A DNA stretch of 64,000 bases from Rehmannia glutinosa (GCA_016081115.2 CM071932.1:59365639-59429638); one strand, 5' to 3'. Shown: positions 25,124 to 36,882, numbered from the stretch's first letter. The notes: a model not told the origin generated them from the sequence alone. Translations and numbers: made by a program.

Positions 25124-26219
25124 CACAACAAGAAAAATGATCTATCCCAACACAAATTTAATGACGCTACCAAAAAGCGTCATTATAAACAAGTATTTGA
25201 TGACGCTTTTTAAAAAGCGTTGTAAATTATAAAAATTAGTGACATTTACTAGAACGTTAGCATTTTAGTCAATTTAATGATACTTTAATTAAAGTGTCAT
25301 TATCTTAATAAAATTACTGATATTTTATTAAAAGTCTCATGGTAATTATAGAATTTACTTACGCTTTTTTATTTGTGTCCTTAAAATGACAACGCCTAGT
25401 AAAAATCGTCATAAAATTGATGACACTTTCTATTTTACTTACTCGCTTTTTATTTATTGCTAAATTTTTAAAATTTACTTACACTTTTATTGTTTGTGTC
25501 ATGAAAATGACGACACTTATTAAAAAGCGTCATAAAATTTATGACACTTTCTATTTTACTTACGCTTTTTTTATTTGTCATAATTTATTTAAAATTTACT
25601 TACACTTTTATTGTTTGTGTCATTAAAATGACGACACTTATTGAAAAGCGTCACAAAGTTAAAAATTAGAATATATATCCCACATCGAAAGACTGAAGTG
25701 TAGAAAATGATATTGAAAGTTAATAAATAGATATCATTTGGTATATAATTGACTAAAAATAAATATATATTCTAAACGAGTCAAAAATTATATATTAAGT
25801 TTAATGTTTTTTAGAAATTAATAAATAATTGATTTGTAATAAATTTTACAAAATCTAGAAATGTAAAATTCGTCACAATTTTAATGATACTAATTTTCAA
25901 AAGCGTCGCGACTTTAAAGGCGCTCAATAGCGTCCCTAATTAACAATACTTTTAGCGTCATCAAAACTTCATTTAAAATATATTAAATCTTAGTAATTGT
26001 GACAGAAAGTAGTGTCATCACATAATGACGCATTTGATAAAAGCGTCAGGAAATGAATTTTACCTACGCATAGATCTTGCGTCACATATATTTTCGTGAC
26101 ATCAAATTTAACAACGCAACTCATGACGCTTTCAAAAGCGTAGGTATGTACCTCGTGACGCTAATAAGCGTCACCAAGTGAAAATTTTAGCGTCACTAAA
26201 CACAGTTTTTTTTGTAGTG
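25124..26219. mobile_element. Non-autonomous CACTA-like element, 1.1 kb
   Basis: The right end reads ttttttttgtagtg, the reverse complement of cactacaaaaaaaa, the canonical CACTA terminus. The left end is cacaacaagaaaaatg, a one-base variant of cactacaagaaaaatg. The interior is packed with alternating gacgctttt and aaaagcgtc motifs in both orientations, typical of En/Spm-type subterminal transposase-binding repeats. There is no transposase. The flanking triplets (ctt left, gta right) do not match, so either one end is misplaced or the target duplication has mutated. Confidence 0.75.
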
Positions 26220-26221
26220 GT

Positions 26222-28224
26222 ACTTGAGTATCGTCTTGATGGTCTGATATATCATGTGGAATGTCGGCCAAGGATCCTTGAGCCACAATTGCCATAGCCT
26301 TCATAACTTCTGAGCAATCAAATGAGTGAAAGACATGCAGAGTAGTTGAAGAGACGCCTAGCTTGGTCTTTAAAGCTTCCACTTTGTCTGCATCATCTTG
26401 ATCTGCTTCATCCGGCACATCTGACCAATATTTCCGGGCAGCAGCGTCCATAGCCTTGAACCCCTCGGAAGGATCATTAGAGATAATCGTTGATAGGAAG
26501 ATTATTAGAAACCGTTTCCATTGCACAATGCAAATCAGTCTGCCTATTTTCATCCAAGTTCATTGTAATCACTGTATCCTTGGTAACCAAGGCAGAACCT
26601 TGTTGTGGTGGATGATAAGGAACCATGGTTCTATCTAGATTATTGTTTGCCTCCTCCAAAACTGTGGTGTCAGTATTATTGTTGGGTGGGTGCTCCAAAT
26701 TCGTGTTATCACATGGCAAATCACTCGAATAATCACCCAAAACATCAAACGAACTCTTTGTATGCATGCCTGAAGAAGAAGGTCCATCCTCCATAGAATG
26801 GCCTGACCTTCTCTTAACTTGTACCCAAGTTTCAGATTCGACCTCTTTACCTTTAGCCGGAACTCAATTAGGGACCGCTTTTTCCTCAACGGTCTTACCC
26901 TTATCCGTAGAGAAATGGACTGGATGGTATACCTTTTGATCTCTTGACCTCCCCTGTTGAGAGGAATCACGAGCATACTGATCTTTATGAGAAGCATGAG
27001 GCACCACACGACGACAAGAAGCATAACTATGACCCGTAATACGACAATTTGCATAAAATTCAGGGAGTTTCTCATGCTTAAAGAAACAAATGAATAGTGA
27101 CCTACACGTTACACCATAATGTAATCCTATAGCGGCTTATCTAAATCAATATCCACCAAAACCTGGACAAAATGGCAGGCCAAGAGAGCCATTCAATGAG
27201 CTTTCATCAATCTGAACTGGTATGCCAACAGCTTTCGCAATTCCCATGATAATGGTAGGATGTCAGTACTCTATATTTAACTCCAAAATATGAACCCAAA
27301 CCCTGGCTATGGACGTATTAACCTTATACGAATTAAAATCCACAACCCAGGGAGGCAATCGAATAGAACGAGGATTAATATCCCAGGAAGCGCGTGCCTC
27401 AGCCTAGTTAAGATCCAAAGTATTCGAAAATTTGATACAAAAATATCCCTTTTCCCAGCAGAATTAACCTCCAATCATGTTTAATATTCCATATTCAGCA
27501 AGAAATTTATGAAGAGGCATTGAAGCCCAAGACTTACTACCTTTCCAAAGCATCACACGTCCAATGAGCCAATAAGAGAATTCTATAATCTGTTGTTTAT
27601 AAACACTTTGATCAATAGTAACAGAAAAGTAATGCCCTTTTGTAATGGGTTCAAGGGCTTGGTGACATTTACCAGATACCACGTGTGAGAAAGAATATGC
27701 TATGGGATTAGCTTCTGAATTAATTAGTGGAACACTCATCCCTTGGGGCCAAAAGAATCCATAATAGCAGGATTGTTGGATACTTGTGGGATAACATTCA
27801 AATCCATGCCATTTTGGACCAGAGAATCATGGGACAGACTAAGAGACTTTTATTGAGGATTAGGGGACCACATGTGACATCCCAGGATTGGACGCCTTGT
27901 TGTTTGTTGAGGAGGGGACCACAACATTACCAGAAGAGGGCGCCAAGAAGGGACTTGTGGAGGGACAACAACAATAACCTGGGACCATGGCATAAGGGGA
28001 CCACACGCCCCTTTGCAAGAATTGGAGGCCAACAACAAAATATTGGATGCGTCAATGGCATATGCAACAACAATTTTCACCATGGATGGATCTTGAGCAT
28101 GAACCAGAGAAGAAAAATTCACCGGAGAATAGATTAGCGTGGAAGAGATCTCAATTCCCGGCTAGATTTTCGGTAAGAAATCGGGAAAAAGACGGCCGTG
28201 GGGCGGCGGCGTTATGTTAGGCAT
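26222..28224 (-). pseudogene. LINE-type ORF1 remnant (DUF4283 and CCHC knuckle)
   Basis: Read on the minus strand from an ATG at 28224 (MPNITPPPHGRLFPDF) to the edge of the CACTA-like element. A DUF4283-like nucleic-acid-binding region spans about 27740-27130, with fragments GRVMLWKGSKSWASMPLH and ARVWVHILEL. A zf-CCHC_4 knuckle follows near 27060-27005 and reads YANCRITGHSYASC, in which the first Cys position is Tyr. The rest is a low-complexity tail. Such proteins are ORF1 products of plant L1-type LINEs, which bind the element RNA. Several stops and frameshifts are present. The ORF2 endonuclease and reverse transcriptase expected further along the minus strand are not seen, because the CACTA-like element begins there. 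Confidence 0.75.
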
Positions 28225-28520
28225 CCATGAGGGTATTTCTCATAAGATTTAAATCTTCTTAAATATCAACTCTTTCAAAACCACTCCATGACAGAATTTT
28301 GATTATGCATATTGATGACATATAATACATAAATCTTCATTAATTATATCGAAGAATGTTTGCGAGAAAAATAGCAAATAACACTTTATGGATTCAATTT
28401 TATTAAAATTATAATAAAAGTATGTGTTGCAAAATCTCGATTCTATATATTAGTTTATTTCTTAGCTTGCATTGATCTACTCAATTCAATAAGATTTATT
28501 AGACAATAAAATTATATTTT
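28225..28520. other. AT-rich spacer, nothing recognised
   Basis: Lies between the LINE remnant and the gag-only LTR element. No coding or repeat signal. Confidence 0.5.
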
Positions 28521-29057
28521 TGATGCTGCTTTTTAGAGCAGATCATCCAAGTCAACTGAGTTGACCAAAATCCTCTTTCCGAGAGAAAAGTCTTTAAGCT
28601 AGTCCGTTTCCCCTGGGGATGTTTTCTTGTCTTCTGCTCCTTGAACTGCTAACTCCTTCAGTTGGGAACTTGCCTGCACACATGCGCAAATGTTAGAGGT
28701 CCCTGTGGGTGGTCCTAGGAAGACCCCCCGACGCTCAAGTTAGCATGGTGAACGAGAGAGAAATTAAGACAGTAAATGAATATTGAATGCGTAGGAGAAT
28801 CATTAATTATGACTTAATTACTTACAGAGAATAAGAGAGACCTTTTTATACCTGTGAGATGGGCCCTGTGGGCCGTGTAGGAGAATTTGGCCTATGGGTC
28901 AGTCCACGTAGGAGAAAAATGCCCGCTTGGGCTAAACCCGAACTCAATTTGGTCAGTTTAATTATCAAGAGCCCATTGGGAAATTAATATTGAATAAACA
29001 AAATAAAAAATGAATTATATTTAATTAAATTATGAAATACCATTTTTATCCCTAACA
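28521..29057 (-). repeat. TR-GAG-like element 3' LTR
   Basis: Matches 33341-33835 along its length, for example taagtcaactgagttgacca-type and aattatgacttaattactta strings. On the minus strand it is preceded by a G-rich candidate polypurine tract, acggggggctta (29058-29069). Confidence 0.9.
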
Positions 29058-29559
29058 TAAGCCCCCCGTTCTGGTGCTGCAAAGGGATTAAGCAGTGCGG
29101 GAGCTAATCCGATGTGTATTTGACTTGTCCTGCTTGCGTCTATTGTCTCGCCTTCGGAGGGTCTTTGACTGCTTTTACACGAGGACGCTTGAGATGAGAG
29201 CCTTTGACCATGTCTTCCAAAAATAAATTTTCTCTCCCTACCTCTCAACTTTGAAATTTTTTGCTCTGTAGAAGACTTAGAAACTTTCGTGAAAGTTGAG
29301 GTAAGAGGTGAGGTGAGACTTGAGAAGAGACTTGAGATAAGGGTGGAAATTGCTCCGGAGCACCTCCCCAGGTCGGACGAGGGCTTCCTATATGCGCCCT
29401 TGTGGGCGCCCCCATGCGCCTTCTTGGAGGAGGGCGCCATCCCAAATGGGTTGATATTTCTTCCAAGGTTTGAGCTTTCTTAGCCCATTAACAATTTATC
29501 TTGTTGCTACTCATGTAATCATTTCCATGCAGCTGCTCATGATTAATGAATTTTCCCTT

Positions 29560-30640
29560 AAGGGCGCCCTCATGCGTCCTTTTGCGTGGAGGAGGGCGCC
29601 CTCCTGAGGGGTGACCCAAGCTCTTCGGTTCTTCATTCCTTGTATTTTCTTCGTCTTTTTCCAAAATTTAACTTCTGATTTCTCGTCTGTAGGGACTTGT
29701 TCTTTTTGCAGAGATGAACCCTTCCCTTTAAAAAATGAAGCTTTTATTTCTTCTAGAGTGGCCGAAGATACCGGTGCTTTGCTTTATCCCTTCCGGAGCT
29801 CGGAGGGAGCATCCGTCTCAAGCTCGGATGGGGCATCCTTTTGGAGCTTGGAGGGAGCACCCTTCTAGAGCTTGGTGAGAGCACCCTTCTGGAGCAGTGA
29901 TAGTTATTTTTCATCCCAGATGGCCCTTGACTCCTACCCACATGTTTAGGCTTTCTTTGCGCATTTGGATATTTCCTTTTATGCACTTGAATATTTCTAT
30001 CTTCCTCTTAACCTTGAGATGTTTGTTTGCCCGATGGGGCTGGATGGTTCCTCCATTTTCTTTAGGTCTAATAGCTTCCCGTAATCATGTTTTACTACTT
30101 GTGATATTTGTGTATAACTTCTTGCTCGAGATTAGACTTTGTATTACATTTTAACATCAAGGGGCGCCCTTCCGAAACTCGGAGAAATGCCCTTAGGGTT
30201 CCCGAGACGCCCTTCCGGAGCTCAAAGAAGAGCGTTCCCTTAAAGTTTTCCCCAAGTCATTATTTAGCATAATGATCTGATATAACTTTTTTTTGTAGAA
30301 GGCTTTTTTACTTTCCATGTTGAGGTGGATCTTCCCTTCGGAGGGAAGTCTTGATTCTTTCAGAATAGCTGGGAGTATTCGTGTTTAAGGTTAATGCACG
30401 CCATCCTATGATTCCTTGAGTGCGCCCTTCTGGGGGCTTGGAAGGGGTTTCTTTCTGGAACTCTTCTCTGGCCTCGCTTTTAATGTATTCCCCAGGTGTT
30501 AGAGTTTTTCTTTCTTATTTCACCAGGAGTAATATTTTGAAGGATGTCCTTCCCAAGCTCGGAGTGAGCGCCCTCTCAAAGTTCGCGGGGCACATTTTCT
30601 AAGATTGGAATGGAATCTCTTCTGGAGCTTCCACCATAAT
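29560..30640. repeat. Dispersed GC-rich 25-30 bp repeats in the element interior
   Basis: About five near-tandem units of the type agcacccttctggagcttgg lie at 29789-29900. Looser copies (ggcgcccttccg, gagcgccctctc) recur at 29560-29610, 30165-30220, 30420-30445 and 30540-30630. Open frames here have no domain. Confidence 0.7.
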
Positions 30641-30744
30641 TTTTGTTTTAGACTTTTGGTTTCTTCTCCATATGTGTTAGCATTTTTCACCTCTTTTTTT
30701 TCTTGCACATTTTCATCATGGAAAAAGATTCACCGGGTCTCTTA

Positions 30745-31090
30745 TGAAAAGGCCCCTCCTCCGGGGTCTTAGCCGGAGGAAAAAGAATTTTTACTAGGAC
30801 CTTCTTGTGACAAAGCCCCTCCCATTCGAGGTTTTAGCCAGAAGGGGTCATCCCACTCTTGGTCTTAGCCGGGTGAGGCCATCCCCTCTGGGGTCATAGC
30901 CTGAGGAGGTTAATTACCAAGACCTCTTATGAGGAGGCCCTTCCCATCCAGGGTCTTTGCCGGAATGGTTCATCCCACCTGTGGTCTTAGCCCGATGAGG
31001 CCATCCCCTCCAGGGTCTTAGCCGGAGGAGGTAAATTACCAGGACCTCTTATGAGGAGGCCCCTCCCATCCGGGGTCTTAGCCAAAAGGT
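30745..31090. repeat. Tandem repeat, about 124-bp period
   Basis: The string aattaccaagacctcttatg at 30912 recurs at 31034, and a diverged form lies at 30786, so there are about 2.6 units. Each unit contains several copies of ggtcttagccggagg. Confidence 0.8.
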
Positions 31091-31099
31091 TAATACGTT

Positions 31100-31640
31100 G
31101 AGGGCCCCGGATAGCACGATGCTACCTCACTAGGGGCATTCCCTGAGAACCCTGGATAGCGTTAATCTACCTCACTATGGGTTTTAATGAGGGACCTTAG
31201 ATAGCGTGAAGCTACCTCACTATGGGTGATCTATGTAGCCCTGGATAACACTAAGCTACCTTACTATGGGCAACCCCCAGAAACCCTAGATAGAGCTAAG
31301 CTCCCTCATTATGGGCATCCTTCGGGAATCCTGGATAACATTAAGCTACATCACTATGGGTTTTAATGAGGAGCCCTGGATAGCGTGAAGCTACCTCACT
31401 ATGGGCAACCCCCTGGGAACCCTAGATAGCACTAAGCTACCTCACTATGGGTATCACCCGGGAACCCTGGATAGCACTAACCTACCTCACTATGGTTTTA
31501 ATGACGAGCCCTATATAGCGCGTAGCTACCTCACTATGGGCAACCTCCAGGAACCCTGGATATCGCTTAGCTACCTCACTATGGGTATCCCCCGAGAACC
31601 CTGGATAGCGTGAAGCTACCTCACTATGGGTATCCCTTAG
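31100..31640. repeat. Tandem repeat array, about 12 units of 44-45 bp
   Basis: Every unit carries a variant of ccctggatagcactaagct followed by acctcactatggg, then a short variable tail. Tails of the type ttttaatgag occur in units 2, 6 and 9, so units differ in a roughly periodic way. The 70-codon open frame at 31401-31613 is only the translation of this array. Confidence 0.9.
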
Positions 31641-31889
31641 AGTCGTTCTAACTTGAATGTCTACTACTTAGCTTCAGGGAAGTCCATGTTCATAAGTTAT
31701 TAGTTACCATCCATGTAAGTGTGATGCACATGTTTGGATAGAAAACAAGAACTCTATTCATAATTCAATTGCCTTGGCAAAGAAAGAAATACGTATATAC
31801 TCAGCTCTTAGGCCGGAAAAAACAAAGTAAGCAGACTAGCATGTTAGGAGACATTAGATAAAGACAAAATAAATGAAATACTGAAGCGG

Positions 31890-33301
31890 CCCAGATGGGG
31901 TCTAGGCATGCTTAAGGCTAGAGAGTGGGGGAGTTCGAACTCCCCTCATTTCTCGGCCTGGTCGTCCGCATACGCTTCGTCTTCGCTTCGGATCACGGTG
32001 AAACTTGATATGATCCACATAATCCTTCAGGTGGCCCTTCTCGATGAGCCGCTCAATCTCTTTTTTCAAATGAAAACACATATCCGCAGCGTGCCCTTTA
32101 TCTTGATGGAAGCGGCAATATTCATTGGATTGAGCTCATTTGGGATTGTCCCTCATCCTTTTGGGAGGCTCCATGATTCATTGTCATTGGGCTGTGTACA
32201 TGACTTCGACCAGGGATGCATGCAACGGGGTATGTTTACACTTGACTTCCCTTTTGCTTGGGTCTTTCTTGTAATTTCTCTTTGGGCTTGGTTTTTCTTC
32301 TTCTTCCTGGGACATGCGCTTGATTCCGAGTTCAGGCTTGGTGGACTCCTCTACTCAGATATGCTTCTCCGCTCGGCTCAACAACCCCTCCATGTTGGAT
32401 GGAGGCTTACCGGTAAGAGATTCATTCACACGTCCGTGACGTAGATTTTGATGTAGTATACCGGCCAAGGTCTCATGTTGGATGTTGGTACTTCGTTGAC
32501 GGCTTCCACGAACCATTTCATGAACTCCCGCAGTGTCTCTCATTCCTTCTGCTTCACTTGGAAGAGGTGAGCGATAGTCTTTAGACACTTTCTGTTGATG
32601 GAGAAATGATGCATAAATGCCTCTGTGAGCTTATCCATCCCGGAGATTGATCCCAACTGGGAGATGATTGAACCATGTCAGCGCCCGCTTGGTCAGAGTA
32701 GTACGAAACACCTTGAAGTATGAGGCATCTGTCATGTCATAGAGATCTGCCTTGGCATAGAATTTGTCCAAGTGTTCCTGCGGGTCTCCAATTCCATCAT
32801 ACTCCAAGAGGTTGGAGGTCTTGATTCCTGATGACAATGGTTCAGATAAGATCATCGGAGACAACGGGCTCTTCTTCATCAATGTCAAAGCTCTTCTTCA
32901 TTAATTGCCCAATGGGCTCTTGATTCTTGATGGCAATGGTTCACGATTCTGATTCTCACCGTGACCTTCTTCTCTATCCCTCCGATCGTCCAGATCAGGG
33001 TCTTCCACGGTGGGTGGAGCCTGCGGTGGTCTTCCTGCAGCATCTGCCGCGGCTTGATGTCTTAATATGTCTGGGTTGTTTTCCGGACAGTCTCTTCCAA
33101 CAAAGCTTGTAAGGCTTCTTGAGTTATGCGAATTTCTTCAGCGGGGGAGCCCCCCAAGAAAAGAAGGGGGTGGCGTCCATCTTGCAAACAGAGGAGGAGG
33201 GTTGGCTCCCCGTCTTCCAGCGATCGTTCTTCTTGCTGGTTTCCGACGCTTCGGACTGCAGCTTGAGGTCCGACGTCACGTGCTTGCGGTCGGGTCTGCA
33301 T
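31890..33301 (-). pseudogene. Gypsy-type gag of the TR-GAG-like element, broken
   Basis: Minus-strand pieces of a Retrotrans_gag domain: HLDKFYAKADLYDMTDASY with ALTWFNHLP (32888-32631), a frame break, then LREFMKWFVEAVNEVP and the stretch AGILHQNLRHGRVNESLTGK before LLSRAEK (32588-32355). Near 32110-32020 a diverged CCHC-like region can be made out in shifted frames. An N-terminal acidic/polar part lies at 33301-33062. Stops and frameshifts interrupt it throughout. Gag would form the particle and select the RNA. Confidence 0.8.
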
Positions 33302-33320
33302 CCTCGTGTGCTTTTGTTGT

Positions 33321-33340
33321 TCCCACAGACGACGCTAAAA
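33321..33340 (-). other. Primer-binding-site-like sequence
   Basis: Directly inside the right LTR the minus strand reads ttttagcgtcgtctgtggga. This resembles the ggcgccgtctgtggga site of several plant gypsy and large non-autonomous LTR elements, with two transitions in the first part. It fixes the element's orientation as minus. Confidence 0.65.
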
Positions 33341-33835
33341 TGATGTTGCTTTTTAGAGAAGATCACCTAAGTCAACTGAGTTGACCAAAATTCTCTTCCC
33401 GAGAGGGAAGTCTTCAAGCTAGTCCTCTTCCCGAGGGGAAAGTATTCTCGTCTTCTGCTCCTTGAACTGCTAACTCATTCGGTTGGGAACTTGCCTGCAC
33501 ACACGTGCAAACATTAGGAGTTGTCCAAGAGAGGCCCCTCCGACACTCAAATAAGCATGGTGAATGAGAGGGAAATTAAGATAGTAAACGAATACTGAAT
33601 GCGTCGGAGAATCATTAATTATGACTTAATTACTTACAGAGAATATGAGAGACCTTTTTATAACAGGAAGATGGCTCCCGTGGGCCGTGTAGGGGAATTT
33701 GGCCTATGGGCCAGTCCACGTAGGAGAAAAATGCCGCTTGGGCTAAACCCGGACTCCTTTGGGCTGGTTGAATAAACGAAATATAAAATTAATTATATTT
33801 AATTACATTATGAAATACCATTTTTGTCCCAACCA
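33341..33835 (-). repeat. TR-GAG-like element 5' LTR
   Basis: The 495-bp partner of 28521-29057. Being on the minus strand, its outer end is at 33835. Confidence 0.9.
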
Positions 33836-34043
33836 TTTTTTTTTCTTTTATTAGTCTGTAAATTTTCAAACATCATCATGTATATACATATATACACACT
33901 AATACATTATATCAATAATAATTCATCGCCCTACATGGGCACCCAAGTGGCATGCAACACAATCCTGCGGCCGCTTGGCTAACTCCCTGATCAATTTCTT
34001 CTTTTTTAAGTTATGTTCCCAATTAAATATACTCAAGTATGAA

Positions 34044-34186
34044 CTTTAAGTTTATAGTTTAAGTGGTATTACTTATATTTTTTAAGGGTGTTGACTAGGG
34101 TTCGAACCCTTTATCTTTCAGTTTTTTTGAGATTTTTTCCCTCCCTTCCAGCCACTACTCCCAACTTATTAAAAAAATAAAATCTA
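34044..34186 (+). mobile_element. tRNA-derived SINE, family S1 copy 1
   Basis: A 143-bp body with an A-box-like taagtggtatta, a B box gggttcgaaccc (34089-34100), the tail ccactactcccaacttatt and a short A-rich end. It is bounded by a perfect 10-bp target duplication, caagtatgaa (34034-34043 and 34187-34196). The second copy at 36748-36882 shares the body. SINEs of this type are transcribed by RNA polymerase III and moved by LINE proteins. Confidence 0.85.
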
Positions 34187-34196
34187 CAAGTATGAA

Positions 34197-35331
34197 TAAA
34201 TATTTCATAATTGATAATGAGGAATCACTATTTCCATTTTTAGTGGAAATAAGTCATTGTTGATATTCTTCATCTTTACCAAAATAAGTAGTCAGACTTA
34301 AACAGTCAAATGAGTTTGTTTCCTAAAATTTCCATTTTCTCCCAACAATTGTGCCGTTAGAGCATTGAAAAGAAATAATAAATCAAACTGATAAACTTGT
34401 GCCCACATGGCAATACATGTATGCGATAAGTAAAAATACGGAAAATATTTTCGATGGTTTCAGAATTCTTTTTGTTTTTTCAGAAAATATTTTGCAAGAG
34501 GTGATACTGGTGGGATTTGATATTGACTTGGATTACAAATACTCAACCAACTAAACTACAATCAATTCCCAGAACTCTTTTTTTTTTTTTTTGTACTGAT
34601 ATTTTTTGGGGGAATTGTTAATAATGAAAGCTTTCGCATAGTTCTTATGTTATTAATTTTTAATAACGATGATTTGTATATAAAATCGTTGAAAAAGTAC
34701 TCGCTGAAAAAATTCACATTGTCAGTTGAGATTTTATTATATATTATATGAGTAACCTTTTTTTCTTTTTTCAATTACTAGATACCCAATTAAGTAAGGG
34801 TCGAATATCATTTTTTTTTTTTTAACATTGAAACTCTTTGTTTTTAGATTTTATATCTACTTCTTATTATCATGCATTTGATTTATAAGTACGATACAAG
34901 AAAAAATCAATTTACATATAGAAAAATATATAGGTAAGTATTAAGATAATAAGTGTAAAGAATAGTTAAAATCGTTGTAGATAGAATTATTGTAGAAAGA
35001 TAATTATCAAGAAAATATAAAGCTGTCGATAAATACCTACAATATTTCTGTCAGTAATTAAAAAACTATTGTTGATTTTTCAGTAATTAGTTGGTAGATA
35101 AAGTTTGGGGATAACAATATTTTTTATTCATTAGATATTTTGTAAGCAACTGTAAGATTTAGTGACAAAATTATTTATGTTGGTAAACAGGAATTTTCTT
35201 GTAGTCGTATAAATACAAAAAAATCTTTTCGGAAACACAAAAATTAGTTTTGAGACCGTATTTATAAGAGTTTTAGCATTGTTGTTACCATTTGTAAGTA
35301 ATTTTCCCCTAGAGGGAGAGAGGCTAAATAA
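34197..35331. other. AT-rich intergenic DNA, nothing recognised
   Basis: Poly(T) tracts near 34579 and 34811, and no domain-bearing frame on either strand. Confidence 0.5.
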
Positions 35332-35333
35332 TA

Positions 35334-35598
35334 CTCCCTCCTATTCAAAATAAATGTTTTTTTAGGAAAAAAACCCATATATTAAGGATTGTGTTAAAAT
35401 ATCAAATATACCCTTAATTAATAATAAATGTTACTTTGGAAAAAACAAATTTAGGTATTAGTGTTAGTTGGGAAACAATATATTTAAGGGTAATTTGAGA
35501 AAAAATATTTCTCACCAACCTTGAAATGTGAGAAAGACATTCTTTTTGAAGAAAAAAAATCATGTGCCAAAAGGACACTTATTGTGATTAAGAGGAAG
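35334..35598. mobile_element. Stowaway-like MITE, 265 bp
   Basis: ctccctcctattcaaaataa at the left and the reverse complement of cttcctcttaatcacaataa at the right form imperfect inverted repeats. The dinucleotide ta flanks both ends (35332-35333 and 35599-35600). The ctccctcc start and TA target are the hallmarks of Tc1/mariner-derived Stowaway MITEs. It is non-coding. Confidence 0.85.
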
Positions 35599-35600
35599 TA

Positions 35601-35847
35601 TATATTCCGTTCTTATACTTGAATTTAGAAATATTCTCTTTATTCCAAGTAATAATAGGGTTAATTTGTATGCTACTTAAGAGCCTCAAGTGTGGTAAAA
35701 TAGAGGGATATATAAGTGAAAATTGATTAATTTTATAATTCATTACGTGCTTTTAATTTTTTACCGTTGTATAAAAATTTGAACCCAAAAAGTTTCAACA
35801 ATAGTTACTGTGTAATCGTTGCGTCTAAAATCTTAGGCTGACGAAAA

Positions 35848-35889
<42 letters not shown>

Positions 35890-36735
35890 TTCGAGTATAT
35901 ATCTAATACATAATTAAACATTCTCTATCCATAAAGATAAGGAGAAAAAAAGTAACATTAAAGCAATCTAAGGTCACTGTATATGTCCAGCTGCTGCCTT
36001 CTCTTTTGTTGTCTGTCCTGACACATCGGTTTTTCTTACTTTAATTATTTAATTATTTAATTATCATCTCTTTATCATTTCTAATTTCATAATATTTTAA
36101 TTCTGGCACATAAGTTCTAGGGCAGAATTAGGGTTTACTATCTGGAAATATTATTAATTAATTAACGTGTCGACATACCTTTTTCCTGATTGAGGGAACA
36201 AGTTCCAATGATTAATTAAATAATCAGCAAATTAAAGGCCACTGATTAAACTAATTGGAGGAAAAGGTATCTTATTCATATTGATGATTAGTAGAACTTG
36301 TAGCTGATAATTAATACACGTGTTCAAACCCAAACCATATTCTCCACCTATTTTAATTTCCAAGATTTTTATTTAGGGTATATCCTTATCTTTCTGTTTT
36401 TTGTTCTTTATTTTTTTGGGTTTTAATCGTTAATTTCAGCAGAAAAATTAAAAAGATGGACTTGATATATTTGCGGTATCTTTCGAGTCTAACTTCTAAT
36501 TTGAGCATCTCCAATAGTTTATACCACTTCATTGCATATTTTACATTACGTTTGCGCAGAATTTGCACTTTATATATCTCTACAGTTTGCACCACTTTTT
36601 GCAATAAAATTAAATATTCCATAATTTTACTTATTTTATTCACGTAACATTGATTTTTATTACTATATAACTGATAAACATAATACATATATAATTTTAT
36701 TTAATATAATTTTTATTAACTTTTATATTTTCAAA
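35601..36735. other. Intergenic DNA with an (AAT)n tract
   Basis: A TAA/AAT microsatellite lies at 35847-35888. The rest is AT-rich with no supported gene. The open frame at 36386-36688 on the minus strand is K/I/L-rich without any recognised domain. Confidence 0.5.
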
Positions 36736-36747
36736 ATTAATCAATTT

Positions 36748-36882
36748 CGAACCACGAGCTTGTAGCATTTGGTATCGCTCACTCTTTATAAGGGTCTTGA
36801 CCAAGATTCGAACTCTGTATCTTTCAGTTTCTTTGAAATTTATCTCCTCCCCTCCAACCACTACTCCCAACTTATTAAAAAA
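36748..36882 (+). mobile_element. tRNA-derived SINE, family S1 copy 2
   Basis: The same body as 34044-34186: an A-box-like tagcatttggta, a B-box-like agattcgaact, then ctttcagtttctttg and the tail ccactactcccaacttatt. It is bounded by a target duplication of at least 12 bp, attaatcaattt (36736-36747 and 36883-36894). Confidence 0.85.

Larger units (their letters stand above)
28521..33835 (-). mobile_element. Gag-only LTR retrotransposon (TR-GAG-like), minus strand
   Basis: 5.3 kb, bounded by two similar LTRs (28521-29057 and 33341-33835) that on the minus strand start TGGTTGGG/TGTTAGGG and end CATCA. A primer-site-like sequence follows the right LTR on the minus strand. A broken gypsy-type gag is the only coding part. 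No protease, reverse transcriptase or integrase motif is visible. About 2.8 kb downstream of gag is made of GC-richer tandem repeats. The outer flanks are atttt (28516-28520) and ttttt (33836-33840), a 4/5 target-duplication match. It would depend on an autonomous relative for movement. Confidence 0.8.

Noticed and set aside
31100..31640. Regular repeats resembling a CRISPR array
   Set aside because: Units are directly adjacent with diverged cores and no unique spacers, inside a plant LTR element. It is a tandem repeat.
36386..36688. 100-codon minus-strand frame
   Set aside because: Lys/Ile/Leu-rich composition explained by AT-rich DNA; no similarity recognised.
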